Shown: positions 1 through 10,279 of the stretch, in pieces
How the letters are laid out: every line of letters starts with the position of its first letter
Position numbering within the stretch: the first letter of the stretch is position 1
DNA from: Roridomyces roridus
Lineage: Eukaryota > Basidiomycota > Agaricomycetes > Agaricales > Mycenaceae
Length of the DNA stretch: 64,000 nucleotides
Assembly (NCBI GenBank): GCA_029378245.1
Contig: JARKIF010000008.1
Span: 1,798,001 to 1,862,000, forward strand
Direction of reading: 5' to 3'
Program-made: the position numbers and the translations under genes
Notes under the pieces: model-generated
Databases searched by the model: none
What the model was told of the DNA's origin: nothing
Seen by the model: only the letters and a program-made list of their open reading frames with translations

Positions 1-595
1 AGGGGATTAAGTTGTGAAATTGCATTCGAATGTACACGCACCTTCCGTCCAATTAGTTGCGCTATCCACTACGCGGGTGCCACTCGACGCCCTCACAAAC
101 GGAATATTGTTCGCATCGAATAAATGGGCGTATCTCTTGAATGTAATGGCTCCAGCGTCAGAGGACTGCCGCGCGCCAAAGGGAACGAGGTCATTAGTTC
201 CCAGGGTATACACGAAATTGGACATGAATTGCATCGAGGGATGCGTATAAGCGTCGGCATTCTTGAGCTTCTGGACTGCAGATACTATATTGATCGACGC
301 GCCAGAAGTCGGGAAACGGGCGCCATGTCTCTGAAGCTGCTTTCTGGTTAATGTCTTGTTGGTTTTTCGAGACGCAAAGACGCACGATGTTGACTTGAAT
401 TACTTGGCAACCTGCTGGTGGCGGAGCGTACTTGTGGACCGGAAAGAAAGGCGTATAAGCGCCCCAGGATTTGCGCGGATCAAACGTTGGGTCGAAGCGT
501 AGACTGCTCTTCCTTGGCGTGTTGGCTAGAAGCAGCCATGCTAGGACCAACGACGAAACGATGAAGAATACAAGTATTCGAGGGACAGTGCCCAT
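1..595 (-). CDS. Histidine acid phosphatase (phytase-like), 5' part, cut by window edge
   Basis: Histidine acid phosphatases hydrolyse phosphomonoesters such as phytate. Reading leftward, exon 1 (595-386) encodes an N-terminal hydrophobic segment (residues about 5-25, a signal peptide or signal anchor), then a PPAGCQVIQVNI stretch. A 49-nt intron (385-337, GTGCGT...GCAG) follows, and exon 2 (336-42) opens with LQRHGARFPTSG, the RHGxRxP active-site motif that carries the phosphorylated histidine. Exon 2 continues with LGTNDLVPFG and the typical RASSGTRVVDSATNWTEG segment and ends at a GTGCGT donor, so bases 1-41 are intron and the rest of the enzyme lies outside the window. The frame is kept across the first junction. 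Family membership is secure; phytate as the main substrate is inferred from similarity to fungal phytases. It diverges from the SNF2 gene to its right. Confidence 0.9.
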
Positions 596-1071
596 GGTGG
601 AATTAGAGGGACATGGGACGGGAGATTCGGAGAGAAACGTGCGTGATATGACGCTCCTAAATAATCCTCGACCTAGGACCAGGCTCTCCCTCGCTGATAC
701 CTGCTCCAGCTGCGTTCCACCGTCATGACTCTTTTATCGTTGTTGTCGTCGCTCGAGCTCGGTGACCGGAAGTGATGGTCGCGTGCACGATCCCGTGAAG
801 TTTGTTTGATGTGCGCGGCAAACAAGGACGCGCCTCTTGACTCCCACTTTCATCTACTTACCATGGAAAACATGTCAGTACCTTTCGTGGTTCCATTCTG
901 CTTTTTCTCACTCCACTCAGCCGCCGTCGTCTTGCAGAAGATGCGACACTCTACGCCCCGGGGCAGATTCATGCAACCAACTCACCACCAATCTCCATCG
1001 TGCGTGCCATCTCTACAACCGTAATAGTTCTCATCGTTCTTCAGGCGAGTTCATCCTCCAGCACTTCCTCG
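596..1071. promoter_or_regulatory. Divergent intergenic region, phosphatase / SNF2 gene
   Basis: This gap of about 480 bp separates two outward-facing start codons (595 minus, 1072 plus), so it must hold both promoters. I see no convincing TATA box and no conserved ORF. The short ORFs here lack family features. Confidence 0.5.
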
Positions 1072-3758
1072 ATGCCTGTCGCGCGCGGTGGCTACCGTCG
1101 TACAATAGTCATCTCCTCGGATGAAGAGGACGAATTGCCCAAAGCGCCAGTCAAGTACGCCGTCAGGTCACTTCATGAGCAAGGTACTAACCTACAGCGG
1201 ATAGATTCGTTGCAAATGGTGGTGGTGGCATGGTACATCAGCCCTCATTCCAGCGCTCCGCCGCGCAACAAGGAGTACCAATACGAATGCCCGTGCCAGA
1301 GCCGTATGTCCACAAGCCACCGCCCCAGGAGGAGGAAGACGGCGACGACGAGAACATTGCCGTTCCGGAATTCGCACCAGACCCGTACGGCGCAGACACC
1401 ATGTCTTCAGCCCAAGCCGAAAACGCGCTCCGCGACCTTATGGCATCCGACTCCAACGCAGACGAGACGACCGAGATCGACATGGAACGGGCCATTGTGG
1501 AGGGCTTTCGTGATGGGATTAAACTCATGCCACACCAGGTCCTTGGGCGCGAGTGGATGGCGGAGCGCGAAGATGTGACCAAGAAGCGTGCTGGTGGCAT
1601 TCTGGCCGACGACATGGGGTACTCACTCACTCACTCTCCCTGTATGTTTCTAACAACATCAACAGGCTCGGAAAGACCATCCAAACACTGACGCGCATCA
1701 TGGACAACAGGGCCAAGAAGAGCGACAAAGAGGCTGGTTGGGATGCACCGACACTGTGAGCTTTTTTTCGCTGCCCCTCCAACAACTTGGCTGACAAACT
1801 ATCTAGCATCGTTTGTCCGCTTGCGTTGGTCGGACAGTGGGCCAGCGAAATCAAGAAAATGACGAATATTCCAGAGAGCAAAGTCATTCAACACCAGGGC
1901 CCGAAGCGCCCCAAAAAGGCGTCGGAGCTCAGGCACGCTCAAGTGGTCATCACCACCTACGACACCGTTCGTTCCGAACACGCCTCTTATGCGCCTACAG
2001 CCAAGGACGACCTCAAGAAGGCCGCTGGCAAGGCGAAAGCCCAGGCCGCTGCGGGTTCGGATTCAGACTCTGCCGAGAGCGAGGCGGAGCACTTTGGGCG
2101 TACTGTCGCCAAGAAGGCGGGTAAAGCCGCAGCCAAGCCCAAAGACAAAGTATGCCCGTTGTTTGAGGTCAAATGGTTCAGGATTGTGTTGGACGAAGCA
2201 CACAACATTAAGAATCGCAAGACGAAGAATGCGCAAGCGTGCTTTGATCTTCAAGGCAAATTCCGGTGGTGTCTCACGGGTACGCCGATGCAAAATAACG
2301 TCGACGAGCTGTACAGCTTGTTCAAATTCCTGCGCATTAAACCGCTTAACGACTGGGAACGATTCAATACGCAGATTGCCAAGCCCGTCAAGAATGGGAG
2401 AGGTGCCGGGAGGGCGATGAAGAGGTTGCAGGTGGTGTTGAAGCAGATTATGATGCGACGGACCAAGACGCAGACGTTGAATGGCAAGGCGCTGGTTGAT
2501 CTGCCGCCGAGGCTGATCAACGTCGTTTCGTGCAAGTTTGATCGGCTCGGAGCAGGCGTTCTACACGGCGCTCGAGGAGAAGATGGAAGGTGTTATTGAT
2601 ATGCTGATGAAGCAGAGCAGCGGGGGAAGTGCGTATATCGGGGTTTTGCTCTTGCTCTTGCGACTCCGACAAGGTAACTAACTCACTCTCAACTACGTGG
2701 TATGATTCTGATCCAGTGAACAGCGTGCAACCACCCTTGTCTGGTATCCAAGGATATACAAGCGGATATAGATGCCGTCGAGCCCAAGGCGAAGAAGTCT
2801 TCCAGCGAGGCGGGCGATGTGGATGGAGATGATCTCGCTGCAGCTTTCGGCTCTCTCAATGTCAACACCCGCAAGTGTCAAATGTGCATGCTAGAGTGGG
2901 TGATTTTACGGCTTACTTGATACCTTAAATCTCACAATGCTGGTAGAATCACTCCGGGCAACATGGTAGAAGGGCAAGGCTACTGCATTGATTGCGCGCC
3001 TTTGGCTATTCAATCAAAGGAGGAGGGGTCGGGTCGGACGTCCTCTGCGAAGCTGCGCATGATATTGAAGCTTCTGCGGGACATTGACGAGCGGTCTGAA
3101 GGGGAGGAGAAAACGATCATCTTTTCTCAGTTCACCAGCATGCTTGATTTGATCGAGCCGTTTTTGAGGGAGAAGGGTATTCGTTTCGTGCGATGTGAGT
3201 TGTGGTGCAGTTCACCTGTCCTTTTTTCCGTTGTTGACGAGATGATAGACGACGGCTCCATGAAGCCTGTTGACCGGGAGGCGGCCCTCGAGAAGATCAG
3301 GACTAGCAAGACGACGAAAGTCATTCTGATTTCGTTCAAGGCTGGCAGCACTGGTCTGAATTTGACGGCCTGCAACAACGTCATTCTGGTCGACCTTTGG
3401 TGGAATCCGGCGCTTGAAGTGAGCCTTTGTCGTTTTGCAGAAAATATAGGTTACTCAGATGAATTACAGGACCAGGCCTTTGACCGGAGCCACCGTGTCG
3501 GGCAGACGCGTCCAGTCAACATCTTCAAGCTCAAGATTGATGCTACCGTCGAAGACCGGATACTCGATGTGAGCGAAAAAGAGACTGCCTTATTCTCGTA
3601 CTAACTAACATTGTTCTCAGCTGCAGGAGAAGAAGCGGGAGTTGGCAAAGGCGGCGTTGAGCGGAGACAAGATCAAGAATATGAAGTTGGGTATGGAGGA
3701 TCTGTTGGCTCTCTTCCGGCCTGGTGCCAGGGACGAGGACGAGGACGAGGACGACTAG
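1072..3758 (+). CDS. SNF2-family DNA-dependent ATPase (Rad5/Rad16/Uls1-like), apparent frameshift near 2540
   Basis: This is a chromatin/DNA-repair type translocase. Nine exons are inferred (1072-1154, 1205-1618, 1666-1755, 1807-2673, 2724-2895, 2947-3194, 3249-3418, 3470-3568, 3621-3758). An acidic ISSDEEDE N terminus leads into the helicase core: Walker A ADDMGLGKT (joined across an intron), VITTYD, the DEAH box VLDEAHNIKN, LTGTPMQNN, then ACNHPC, IIFSQF, ISFKAGSTGLNLT and RSHRVGQ. Between the lobes, a short CQMC...CIDC pair sits where Rad5/Rad16 proteins carry a full RING. The tail is acidic and the protein is about 760 residues. The exon sum is 2281, one base over a multiple of three. The break lies between CKFD and SEQAFYTALEEK (about 2538-2545), where reading shifts by one base although both sides match the family. 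A sequencing error or an inactivating indel are both possible. A nuclear role is inferred. Confidence 0.85.
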
Positions 3759-3951
3759 TAGACCGCGACGAGGACAGAAAGGACGACTAGTAATCTATAC
3801 TTGCTGTATCATAGACGAGCGCACGTTGTTGGCATTGCGATCACGCCTCCCCTCTTCAGGCGCCCACAGGGCTCGTGGCGATACATCCTCTTCCTGCTCA
3901 CCACTCGTATTGCGGCGTCGTCGAGCGTACGAAACTCGTTTAGCGTCAATC

Positions 3952-4937
3952 ATGTCCATCCTGCTCGCTCCCATTGTGGGCATATTCCAGCTCTCACTTC
4001 AACCCGTTGCGCCGTTCACCTGGTTTGGGCTCTCGCTCAGCACACTCGACGTCGTCGCTGCTTTCCGTCTGTGCATCGTTCTGAGACAAATCAAGGAGGC
4101 TCTCTACCGTCAGCATGTCTCAAGTGGCAAGGGCCTCGCAGCGGTGGAATCTAGAGCCTTTGCACGCGATTTGACGACTACCTTGACGGTGGTGTACGGC
4201 GGGGAAGTCATGACTTCGCCTCTGCTAGGAGCTCCTCCGTCGTTCATGCTCTCTGGCGTCGTGCCCGTGTTTTACGGAGCCGTCCAGGCCATCGTCGAGA
4301 TGCTTCCTTCTGTACCGGCCATGTCCTTCCAGACGGAGCTCCCGCTTTCGTTCGTGGATGGGTTTACGCGTGCGTTCTTGTTGTGCAACCTTATCCCACC
4401 GGTGGTGACTGCGAATGCGATGCCTGCGATTGCCATGTCGCCTTGGACGTTGCTCGTAACCTCCTTCGTGCGTATATAATCCTAATACATATCCCATCTT
4501 ATTTATGTGCGTTCAGGCGACTGCCAACGGCGGATTCTTCCTCACCAACCTGTTCTCCTTCATGAACCCCACACCCCTCGCGCTGCAGACTCCCCCCGAG
4601 CTGCAGCCCTACGGCTGGACCGCTACAGATTTGTGGTGTGCCCCGCTCATCACGGGCCTCTACGCCCTCCTTACCCACGCCCAACCCTTCTGGGCTGACC
4701 TCCACAACGTGCTGGCCGGGATGCTCGGCGCCAGTGTGAGCGCCAAGGGTATCGAGGCGGTCGATCCAGAGACGGCGCGTGCCCTTTGCACGGTTGTCCT
4801 CATGGGTCTGTTTGTAACTCGTACGGTGAAGAACTTCGCGCCAGAGTTGCTCAAGGCCAAAGGTGAGTTTGGGATCGGGTTCTCGTGGTTCTTGTGTGCT
4901 CATACATTCTTCAGGCGAGAAACTCAAGACGCAATGA
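3952..4937 (+). CDS. Multipass membrane protein of unknown function
   Basis: Three exons (3952-4467, 4517-4862, 4915-4937) sum to 885 nt, giving 294 residues. The introns are 49 and 52 nt with GTGCGT and GTGAGT donors. The start MSILLAPIVGIF was chosen because hydrophobic sequence begins there. Several hydrophobic stretches are visible: residues about 1-45, a segment around LSGVVPVFYGAVQAIV, one around AFLLCNLIPPVVTANA, a segment around WCAPLITGLYALL, and ALCTVVLMGLFVTRTV, so about five membrane passes. The last exon adds only eight residues (EKLKTQ end). I do not recognise the family. It lies 193 nt downstream of the SNF2 stop codon on the same strand. An organelle or plasma-membrane location cannot be told from the sequence. 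Confidence 0.75.
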
Positions 4938-5023
4938 GGTAGACAGTATAGATCTGTAGAGATGCATCCGCCGATTGAGAATGACTTTGATGAATTGACA
5001 CGGGTAGCGATACCCAAGAAGGA

Positions 5024-6423
5024 TTACTGGTGAATGTACTTTGAGCTTGGAAGACTGCCGAAACCATCCTATAACCGAGTTAGTGGACTAGGATGTTCAA
5101 TCGGAGCGGGTACCTTCTCATAAATCGCCTCTATCCACTTCATGTTGTCGATAGTGTCTTGCGGCTCTATCCAAGTTTGTGGAGTACGGCCCTGAATCTT
5201 GTCGACGAATGCTTCCATCTGGTACCTATGCAAGTAAATAAAGATTCAGAACGATAAGAAGGAAGGGAAGCGAGTCTACCTGTAAGTCGTCCACCAAGCT
5301 TCTCCTTTCTCTGCACCTTTGAACGTATAAGCTTTCTCGGTGCGCCGGCGTCCACCCGTCGGAGAGACGGTGATATAGTGGTAGTACGATGGCACAACAT
5401 AATTGAAGAGTTCAACCGTTCCTTTCTCGCACTGAACGGTAACGAAGAGTTTTGGCATACGGGGGATGACCCCAAAGTATTTGGGCTCGTCGAGGTTCGT
5501 GTAGATGTCCCCGGTTATATCGTGCCCGAAGGATAGAGTCGCCCAGAGGATCTTGTCGACTTGTTTGTGCTCTGGGCGGGAGGAATACGGGACTGCCTTG
5601 GCGCTCAGCACGGCTGTCGGGTTTGAGGATGTGAGGTATCGCAGGGCGTTGACAGTGTAACAGCCTGGGTCCATCGCGGAGCCTCCGCCCAGCTCGTAGT
5701 TCCAGCGAATGTCACCCTTGGGCGCAGCAGTTCCGGTCGGCGCGGTCAGGGAGGCGGAGACGTGCTTTATTTCGCCGAGTTCCTTGCTGTCTACAATCGC
5801 TTTGACCCGCTGGATCGCAGGGTGGAAACTGCGTCAAGAGTTAGAAGACGTGGATTGAACCTCGAGATGAACATACCGAGAATGAAAAGCCTCGAGAACG
5901 ACGAGGTTCTTTCTCTCTGCCAGGGCGAAGATCTGGGCGGCTTCCGCAGCTGTATTGGTAGCAGGTTTCTCCAAGAGTACGTGTTTTCCGCCCTTGAGAG
6001 CCTTCATAGTCCACTCAAAGTGGAGTGCATTCGGGAGAGCATTGTAGACGACGTCCACCTCGGGATCGTCAATCAAATCTACACCATCAAGTTGGAAGGG
6101 TTCTTCGCGACAGGAGTACGAATACCTTGATAAGCAGCGGTACCGCCGAAGCTTTTAGAAAAACCGTGCTCTTTTGCGAATTCTTCCGCCCGTTTTGCAT
6201 CGCGGGCAGCGACTGCGTAGAGGACGACTGAAGGATGCGTCCGAGCTGGTTCAACGATGCATCCAGGTGTGATTCTGGCAGCACCGAGACAACCAAAGTT
6301 CAGTCGTTCTTGTGGGTCCACGCCACCGCTTTTGGGAGCCGGAGGATTGGAAATCTATTCCACTAAACGAGACTGGGGAGATCAACAATGCTGAGAACCC
6401 ACTTTGTACAGTCGGAAAAGCAT
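5024..6423 (-). CDS. Gfo/Idh/MocA-family NAD(P) oxidoreductase, copy A (sugar/dihydrodiol dehydrogenase-like)
   Basis: Six exons (6423-6403, 6354-6126, 6078-5877, 5828-5280, 5225-5114, 5068-5024) sum to 1158 nt, giving 385 residues. The first exon codes only MLFRLYK. The Rossmann part begins at LNFGCLGAARITP, the family EKP motif is in VLLEKPATNTAAEA, and a DPGCY segment carries the likely catalytic tyrosine. The C terminus DGFGSLPSSKYIHQ is reached only by splicing a 45-nt intron with a CTAAC branch site; without it the reading frame ends in unrelated sequence. The closest known types are fungal NADP-dependent D-xylose 1-dehydrogenase and dimeric dihydrodiol dehydrogenase; the substrate is inferred. 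A close paralogue with the same exon pattern follows at 6936-8324. The enzyme is probably cytosolic, with no clear targeting signal. Confidence 0.88.
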
Positions 6424-6935
6424 CGCGGACGTCGACGGAGAAGGGAACAAGTGTCGTGGTGGGCGTTGAAACTTGAATCAAGAGGAGGGACAATGAAAAT
6501 TTCCTACTTGAAACCATCGCACTGGAGGACTGACCGACCAACCCTTACCGGTACCGACCAAACCGGTAATTGCTTGGAAATCGCAATAAGATAAGGAGTG
6601 GCAAGAGATTCCTAGGTCGGACCAATTATTTCTGACGCGCAGAACACAGCCTGAGGCAGCCAGTTATGTAGGCAGGGCGAGGCACATAGGGAATGAGGGT
6701 TAACTCTGGTTCGCGTGGGACATCAGGGGACATCACGGATCGGCAGGCGCCTACTTGCCGATCCACTGCCGGCGGTATCCCAATGATATGCCGTTTCCTC
6801 GGAGCACCCTCCTCTCTAGTCGTGGCCCATAGACGTTGTATTTAACCACACTTGAATTATTACTATGGTTCGTTCGTAAATTGTTTTTTCCCTCATGGGT
6901 AACCCGGTTCGAACACGGTGATCAAGGAAGGATCC
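6424..6935. other. Spacer between the tandem oxidoreductase genes
   Basis: This is about 510 bp holding the promoter of copy A and the 3' flank of copy B. The part next to the copy A start resembles the region upstream of copy B (both read in one frame as a VSTPTT...DVRDA-like stretch), so the duplication included upstream DNA. A small inverted repeat TTACCGG-(11 nt)-CCGGTAA lies at 6545-6569. No gene was recognised. Confidence 0.5.
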
Positions 6936-8324
6936 CTAGCAAATGTACTTTGAGGTTGGACGGCTCCCGAAACCATCCTATAAACCAAGTCAACGAACGG
7001 TACAGCATCTTCAATCGGTGCGAGTACCTTCTCGTAAATCGCCTCTATCCATTTCATGTTGTCGATGGTGTCTTGTGGCTCTATCCAAGTTTGCGGAGTG
7101 CGGCCCTGGATCTTGTCGACAAATGCCTCAAGTTGGTACCTACGCAAGTGAATATAGAACGGGAAGAAGGGAAGGGAATCTACCTGTAGGTCGTCCACCA
7201 ATCTTCCCCTTTCGCCGTACCTTTGAACGTATAAGCTTTTTCGGTGCGACGGCGTCCACCTGAAGGAGAGACGGTGATGTAGTGGTAATAGGATGGCACG
7301 AGGAAATTGAAGATCTCCACCGTCCCTTTCTCGCATTGAATCGTAGCGGAGAGTTTCGGCATACGGGGGATGACTCCGAATAGCTTGGGCTCGTCGAGGT
7401 TCGAGTGGAGTTCACCGATGATCTCGGGCTCGAGGGATAAAGTTGCCCAGAACATCTTGTCGACTTGTTTGTGCTCTGGACGGGAGGAGTACGGGACTGC
7501 CTTTGCGGTTAGGACGGCTGTTGGGTTCGAGGATGTGAGGTATCGGAGGACGTTGACGGTGTAACAGCCTGGATCCATCGTAGAGCCCCCGCCCAGCTCG
7601 TAGCTCCAGCGGATGTCACCCTCGGGTGCGGTCCCAGCCGGCGCGGTCAGGATGGCGGAAACGTGCTTTATTTCGCCCAGTTCCTTGCTGTCTAGAATCG
7701 CTTTGACCCGCTGTATTGCAGGATGGAAACTGCGTCGAGTTAGAAGACGTCGATTGAAAGTCAAGATGAACCTACCGATAATGAAAGGCCTCGAGAACGA
7801 CGAGATTATTACACTCCGCCAGGGCGAAGATCTGGGCGGCTTCCGCAGCTGTATTCGTGGCAGGTTTCTCCAAGAGTACATGTTTTCCGCCCTTGAGAGC
7901 CTTCATAGTCCACTCAAAGTGGAGTCCATTCGGGAGAGGATTGTAGACAACGTCCACCTCGGGATCGTCGATCAAATCTACACCGACTCAGACAACTGAA
8001 TTATTCCAAAAGGCATTACAGATACCTTGATAACCAGTGGGGCCGCCATAACTTTTGGAGAAACCGTGCTCTTTTGCGAATTCTTGCGCCCGTTTTGCGT
8101 CGCGGGCAGCGACTGCATATAAAACCACCGAAGGATGAGTCCGAGATGGGTTTACTATGCACCCAGGCGTGATTTGGGCTGCACCCAGACAACCAAAGTT
8201 CACTCGTTTTTGTGGGTCCACGCGATCGCTCTCAGTGGGACTCGGAGGATTCAAAATCTATCCAGGTAAATGAGACTGGAGATGAACCTCGGGGAGAACC
8301 CACTTTGTATAGACGGGACAGCAT
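6936..8324 (-). CDS. Gfo/Idh/MocA-family NAD(P) oxidoreductase, copy B (tandem paralogue)
   Basis: This has the same architecture as copy A, in six exons (8324-8304, 8257-8026, 7977-7776, 7729-7184, 7139-7028, 6977-6936; 1155 nt, 384 residues). The introns sit at the same codons but differ in sequence and length. Exon 1 codes MLSRLYK. The motifs are FGCLGAAQITP, VLLEKPATNTAAEA and DPGCYTVN, and the C terminus is DGFGSRPTSKYIC. Most residues match copy A. Changes cluster in the N-terminal linker, in the VDKMFWATLSLEPEIIGELHS region and at the last residues. It is head-to-tail with copy A and on the opposite strand to the Nudix gene. The reaction is inferred to be NAD(P)-dependent oxidation of a sugar or diol. 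Retention of all catalytic motifs suggests both copies work. Confidence 0.88.
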
Positions 8325-8824
8325 CGCGGATGTCGAAGAAGAGAACAAGTGCCGTGGTGGGCGTTGAAACTTGGAATGCCCGTGATCGCCGTTTTCGGTC
8401 CTCAGGTGGATGAAAGACGCAGTGGAAGTAGCAGGAGAAAATGACAAGGATGATAGACGTTTCTGAGCATTGTGTAGGGCAGCGCGAGGCCCGGCGAATG
8501 AGGAGGGTTGAAGGCGGCCTGCAATGGCAGAAGCATCGCCACTGATACCGAGTCCTGATCCTCCCACGGCGGAACAAAAATCGACCTGACGGAGCTGAAG
8601 CGGCCATGACGGCTTTTCTTGCACCAACATCGAGTTGAATCGTCAGGTGCATACTACTCTTCACTCTACATGCATTGGCGTCCAAAAGCACCCGCCCGAA
8701 CGAAATGAATTCGATTTCGGGTATCCTAGCTTTCTTATCCCGTGGCACCCGTGCCAGTGCTTGCCTTTCCCGCCGGAACATCTCTCCCTCCCGCTGTTTG
8801 ATTCTACACTCTCCCTCTTCACTC
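8325..8824. promoter_or_regulatory. Divergent region, oxidoreductase copy B / Nudix gene
   Basis: This 500-bp gap lies between outward-facing starts at 8324 (minus) and 8825 (plus). The part beside copy B is related to the sequence upstream of copy A. An in-frame upstream ATG at 8705 offers a longer Nudix protein (see that entry). No other gene is apparent. Confidence 0.5.
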
Positions 8825-9926
8825 ATGTCGACTTGCGCAAAATCGACTGTCGTTCCGCGGCCCTCTGCCAGCTGCGTGATCATAAACAGCAAGAACGAGG
8901 TCCTCCTGGTACATAGGAATCCCCAGGCGCGCTCCTTCGCGGGTGTTCATGTGTGTGTCCAACACAGCAATCGTTCAGTCAACTAATCCGAACCTTCAAG
9001 GTCTTTCCGGGAGGTAACGACTCTGCACAAGATGGCGGCGACCGAAGGATTACTGCTATCCGAGAAACCTTTGAAGAGAGTGGACTACTCCTTGCTTCCG
9101 GGCCAACGCCTTCGGACACGATTCTGGATGCAGGCAGACAAGCCATTCATGCTGGGAAAACCAAGTTCCACGCATTCCTCGCTGAGCATGGTCTCACAGC
9201 GGATGTACAAGCCCTGCTCCCGTTCACCCAGTGGATTACTCCCGTCGGTCCTCCCCGGTCAGCAGGCAATTTCTGCTCTAACCCTCCCACTCTTACTCTG
9301 TTTTCAGACGGTTCCACACCCACTTCTTCATCACATTCCTCGGCGGTGCCTCCTCGTCAGGTTTCACCAGCGGTGCCAAAGAAGACCGTATCCCGAAACC
9401 AGGTACGCCAGCCCATCATCCCGCTGGACGGGAATCATATCTAACGCGGGACCTCAGACGGCGGGCAAGAGGTCATTGCTGCGCGTTTCGTCCGCCCGGA
9501 GGCTGTCATTGCCGAGTTCCGGGTGGGCAAAATCACGCTCATGCCACCCCAATTCTACATCCTCACCACCCTTTCCTCGATCCTAAAGGGTGACGCGACA
9601 ACGAGAGAGGAGCGGGCGCGCGTTGAGGAACTCGCACGGGGCGCTTTTGGGCGTATGGTTATCAACCCGCGTCAGTTGCCTGGTGCGCCGGATGCAGAGG
9701 GCCGCTACGTTCTCACATACGAGACTGACGAGGCGCGTGGAGGACCACAGGGAAGACTCCACCGTGCGGTCGTTCGTTCAGGCAAGGGCGGGGTAAGTCC
9801 AACTTGTCGTTTTTGCAGACTCCAGGCACTCACTCCGCGTTTTTCCAGGTCACCCATGAAATAACGCTGCACCGTAATTTCGATATATTTACAGAGGTGG
9901 ATGTAGGCGCATCGTCAAAGTTGTAG
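8825..9926 (+). CDS. Nudix hydrolase, NUDT19-like (CoA diphosphatase type), peroxisomal signal SKL
   Basis: Five exons (8825-8950, 9001-9257, 9308-9402, 9458-9792, 9849-9926) sum to 891 nt, giving 296 residues. The N terminus VPRPSASCVIINSKNEVLLVHRN leads to FAGVHVFPGG, then a diverged Nudix box with core RETFEESGLL (RExxEExG). HTHFFITFL follows, as in the NUDT19/RP2 branch, whose characterised members cleave coenzyme A esters in peroxisomes. The last three codons spell SKL followed by TAG, a perfect type 1 peroxisomal targeting signal, which fits that role. An upstream in-frame ATG at 8705 would add a 40-residue Arg/Ser-rich leader with no acidic residues, resembling a mitochondrial presequence; I prefer 8825 because family members start close to the PRPSAS motif. 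Substrate is inferred from the family. Confidence 0.87.
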
Positions 9927-10068
9927 ACGCGATCTTGTACATTACACTCGACTAACTCTGGGACGTGCGGATAAACCAGAAAATTGTATTTATTGTGGGG
10001 ATTACATGCTGACTACATGATGCCTAAATGCGTGCTTGGTATGGACTTGGATATGCGATGAAAAGAGT

Positions 10069-10096
10069 TCCTCTAATGTGCGAGTTTCGCAGAGGA
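10069..10096. repeat. Hairpin repeat, copy 1
   Basis: The outer stem is TCCTCT/AGAGGA, with a 5-nt one-sided bulge (AATGT), an inner stem GCGA/TCGC and loop GTT. It is 56 nt before copy 2. Confidence 0.7.
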
Positions 10097-10124
10097 TTGA
10101 AAAGAAAGAATGCGAGTAATGATT

Positions 10125-10151
10125 TCCTCTAATGTGCCTTTTGGCAGAGGA
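10125..10151. repeat. Hairpin repeat, copy 2
   Basis: It has the same TCCTCT/AGAGGA outer stem and AATGT bulge. The inner stem is GCC/GGC around a TTTT loop, so both sides of the inner stem changed together relative to copy 1. Confidence 0.7.
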
Positions 10152-10225
10152 TTGGATTGGATGATGGTCGTGAAATGAGATGAGATGGTCGTTGATGAAT
10201 GGATGATGGTACATAATGGATTCGT

Positions 10226-10254
10226 TCCTCTATATGGCGTCGTTTCGCAGAGGA
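10226..10254. repeat. Hairpin repeat, copy 3
   Basis: The outer stem is TCCTCT/AGAGGA, the bulge ATATG, and the inner stem GCG/CGC around a six-base loop. It is 101 nt after copy 2 and 26 nt past the stop codon of the minus-strand gene. Confidence 0.65.
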
Positions 10255-10279
10255 TAGTTCGTTTGTCATTGCATTGGGC

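Larger units (their letters stand above)
9927..10279. other. Convergent 3' region with three hairpin repeats
   Basis: This lies between the Nudix stop codon and the stop codon of the minus-strand Ser/Pro/Gln-rich gene. It holds three related imperfect hairpins (annotated separately) in a purine-rich context with many GATGG runs. There is no coding signal; short ORFs here are chance. Confidence 0.6.
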
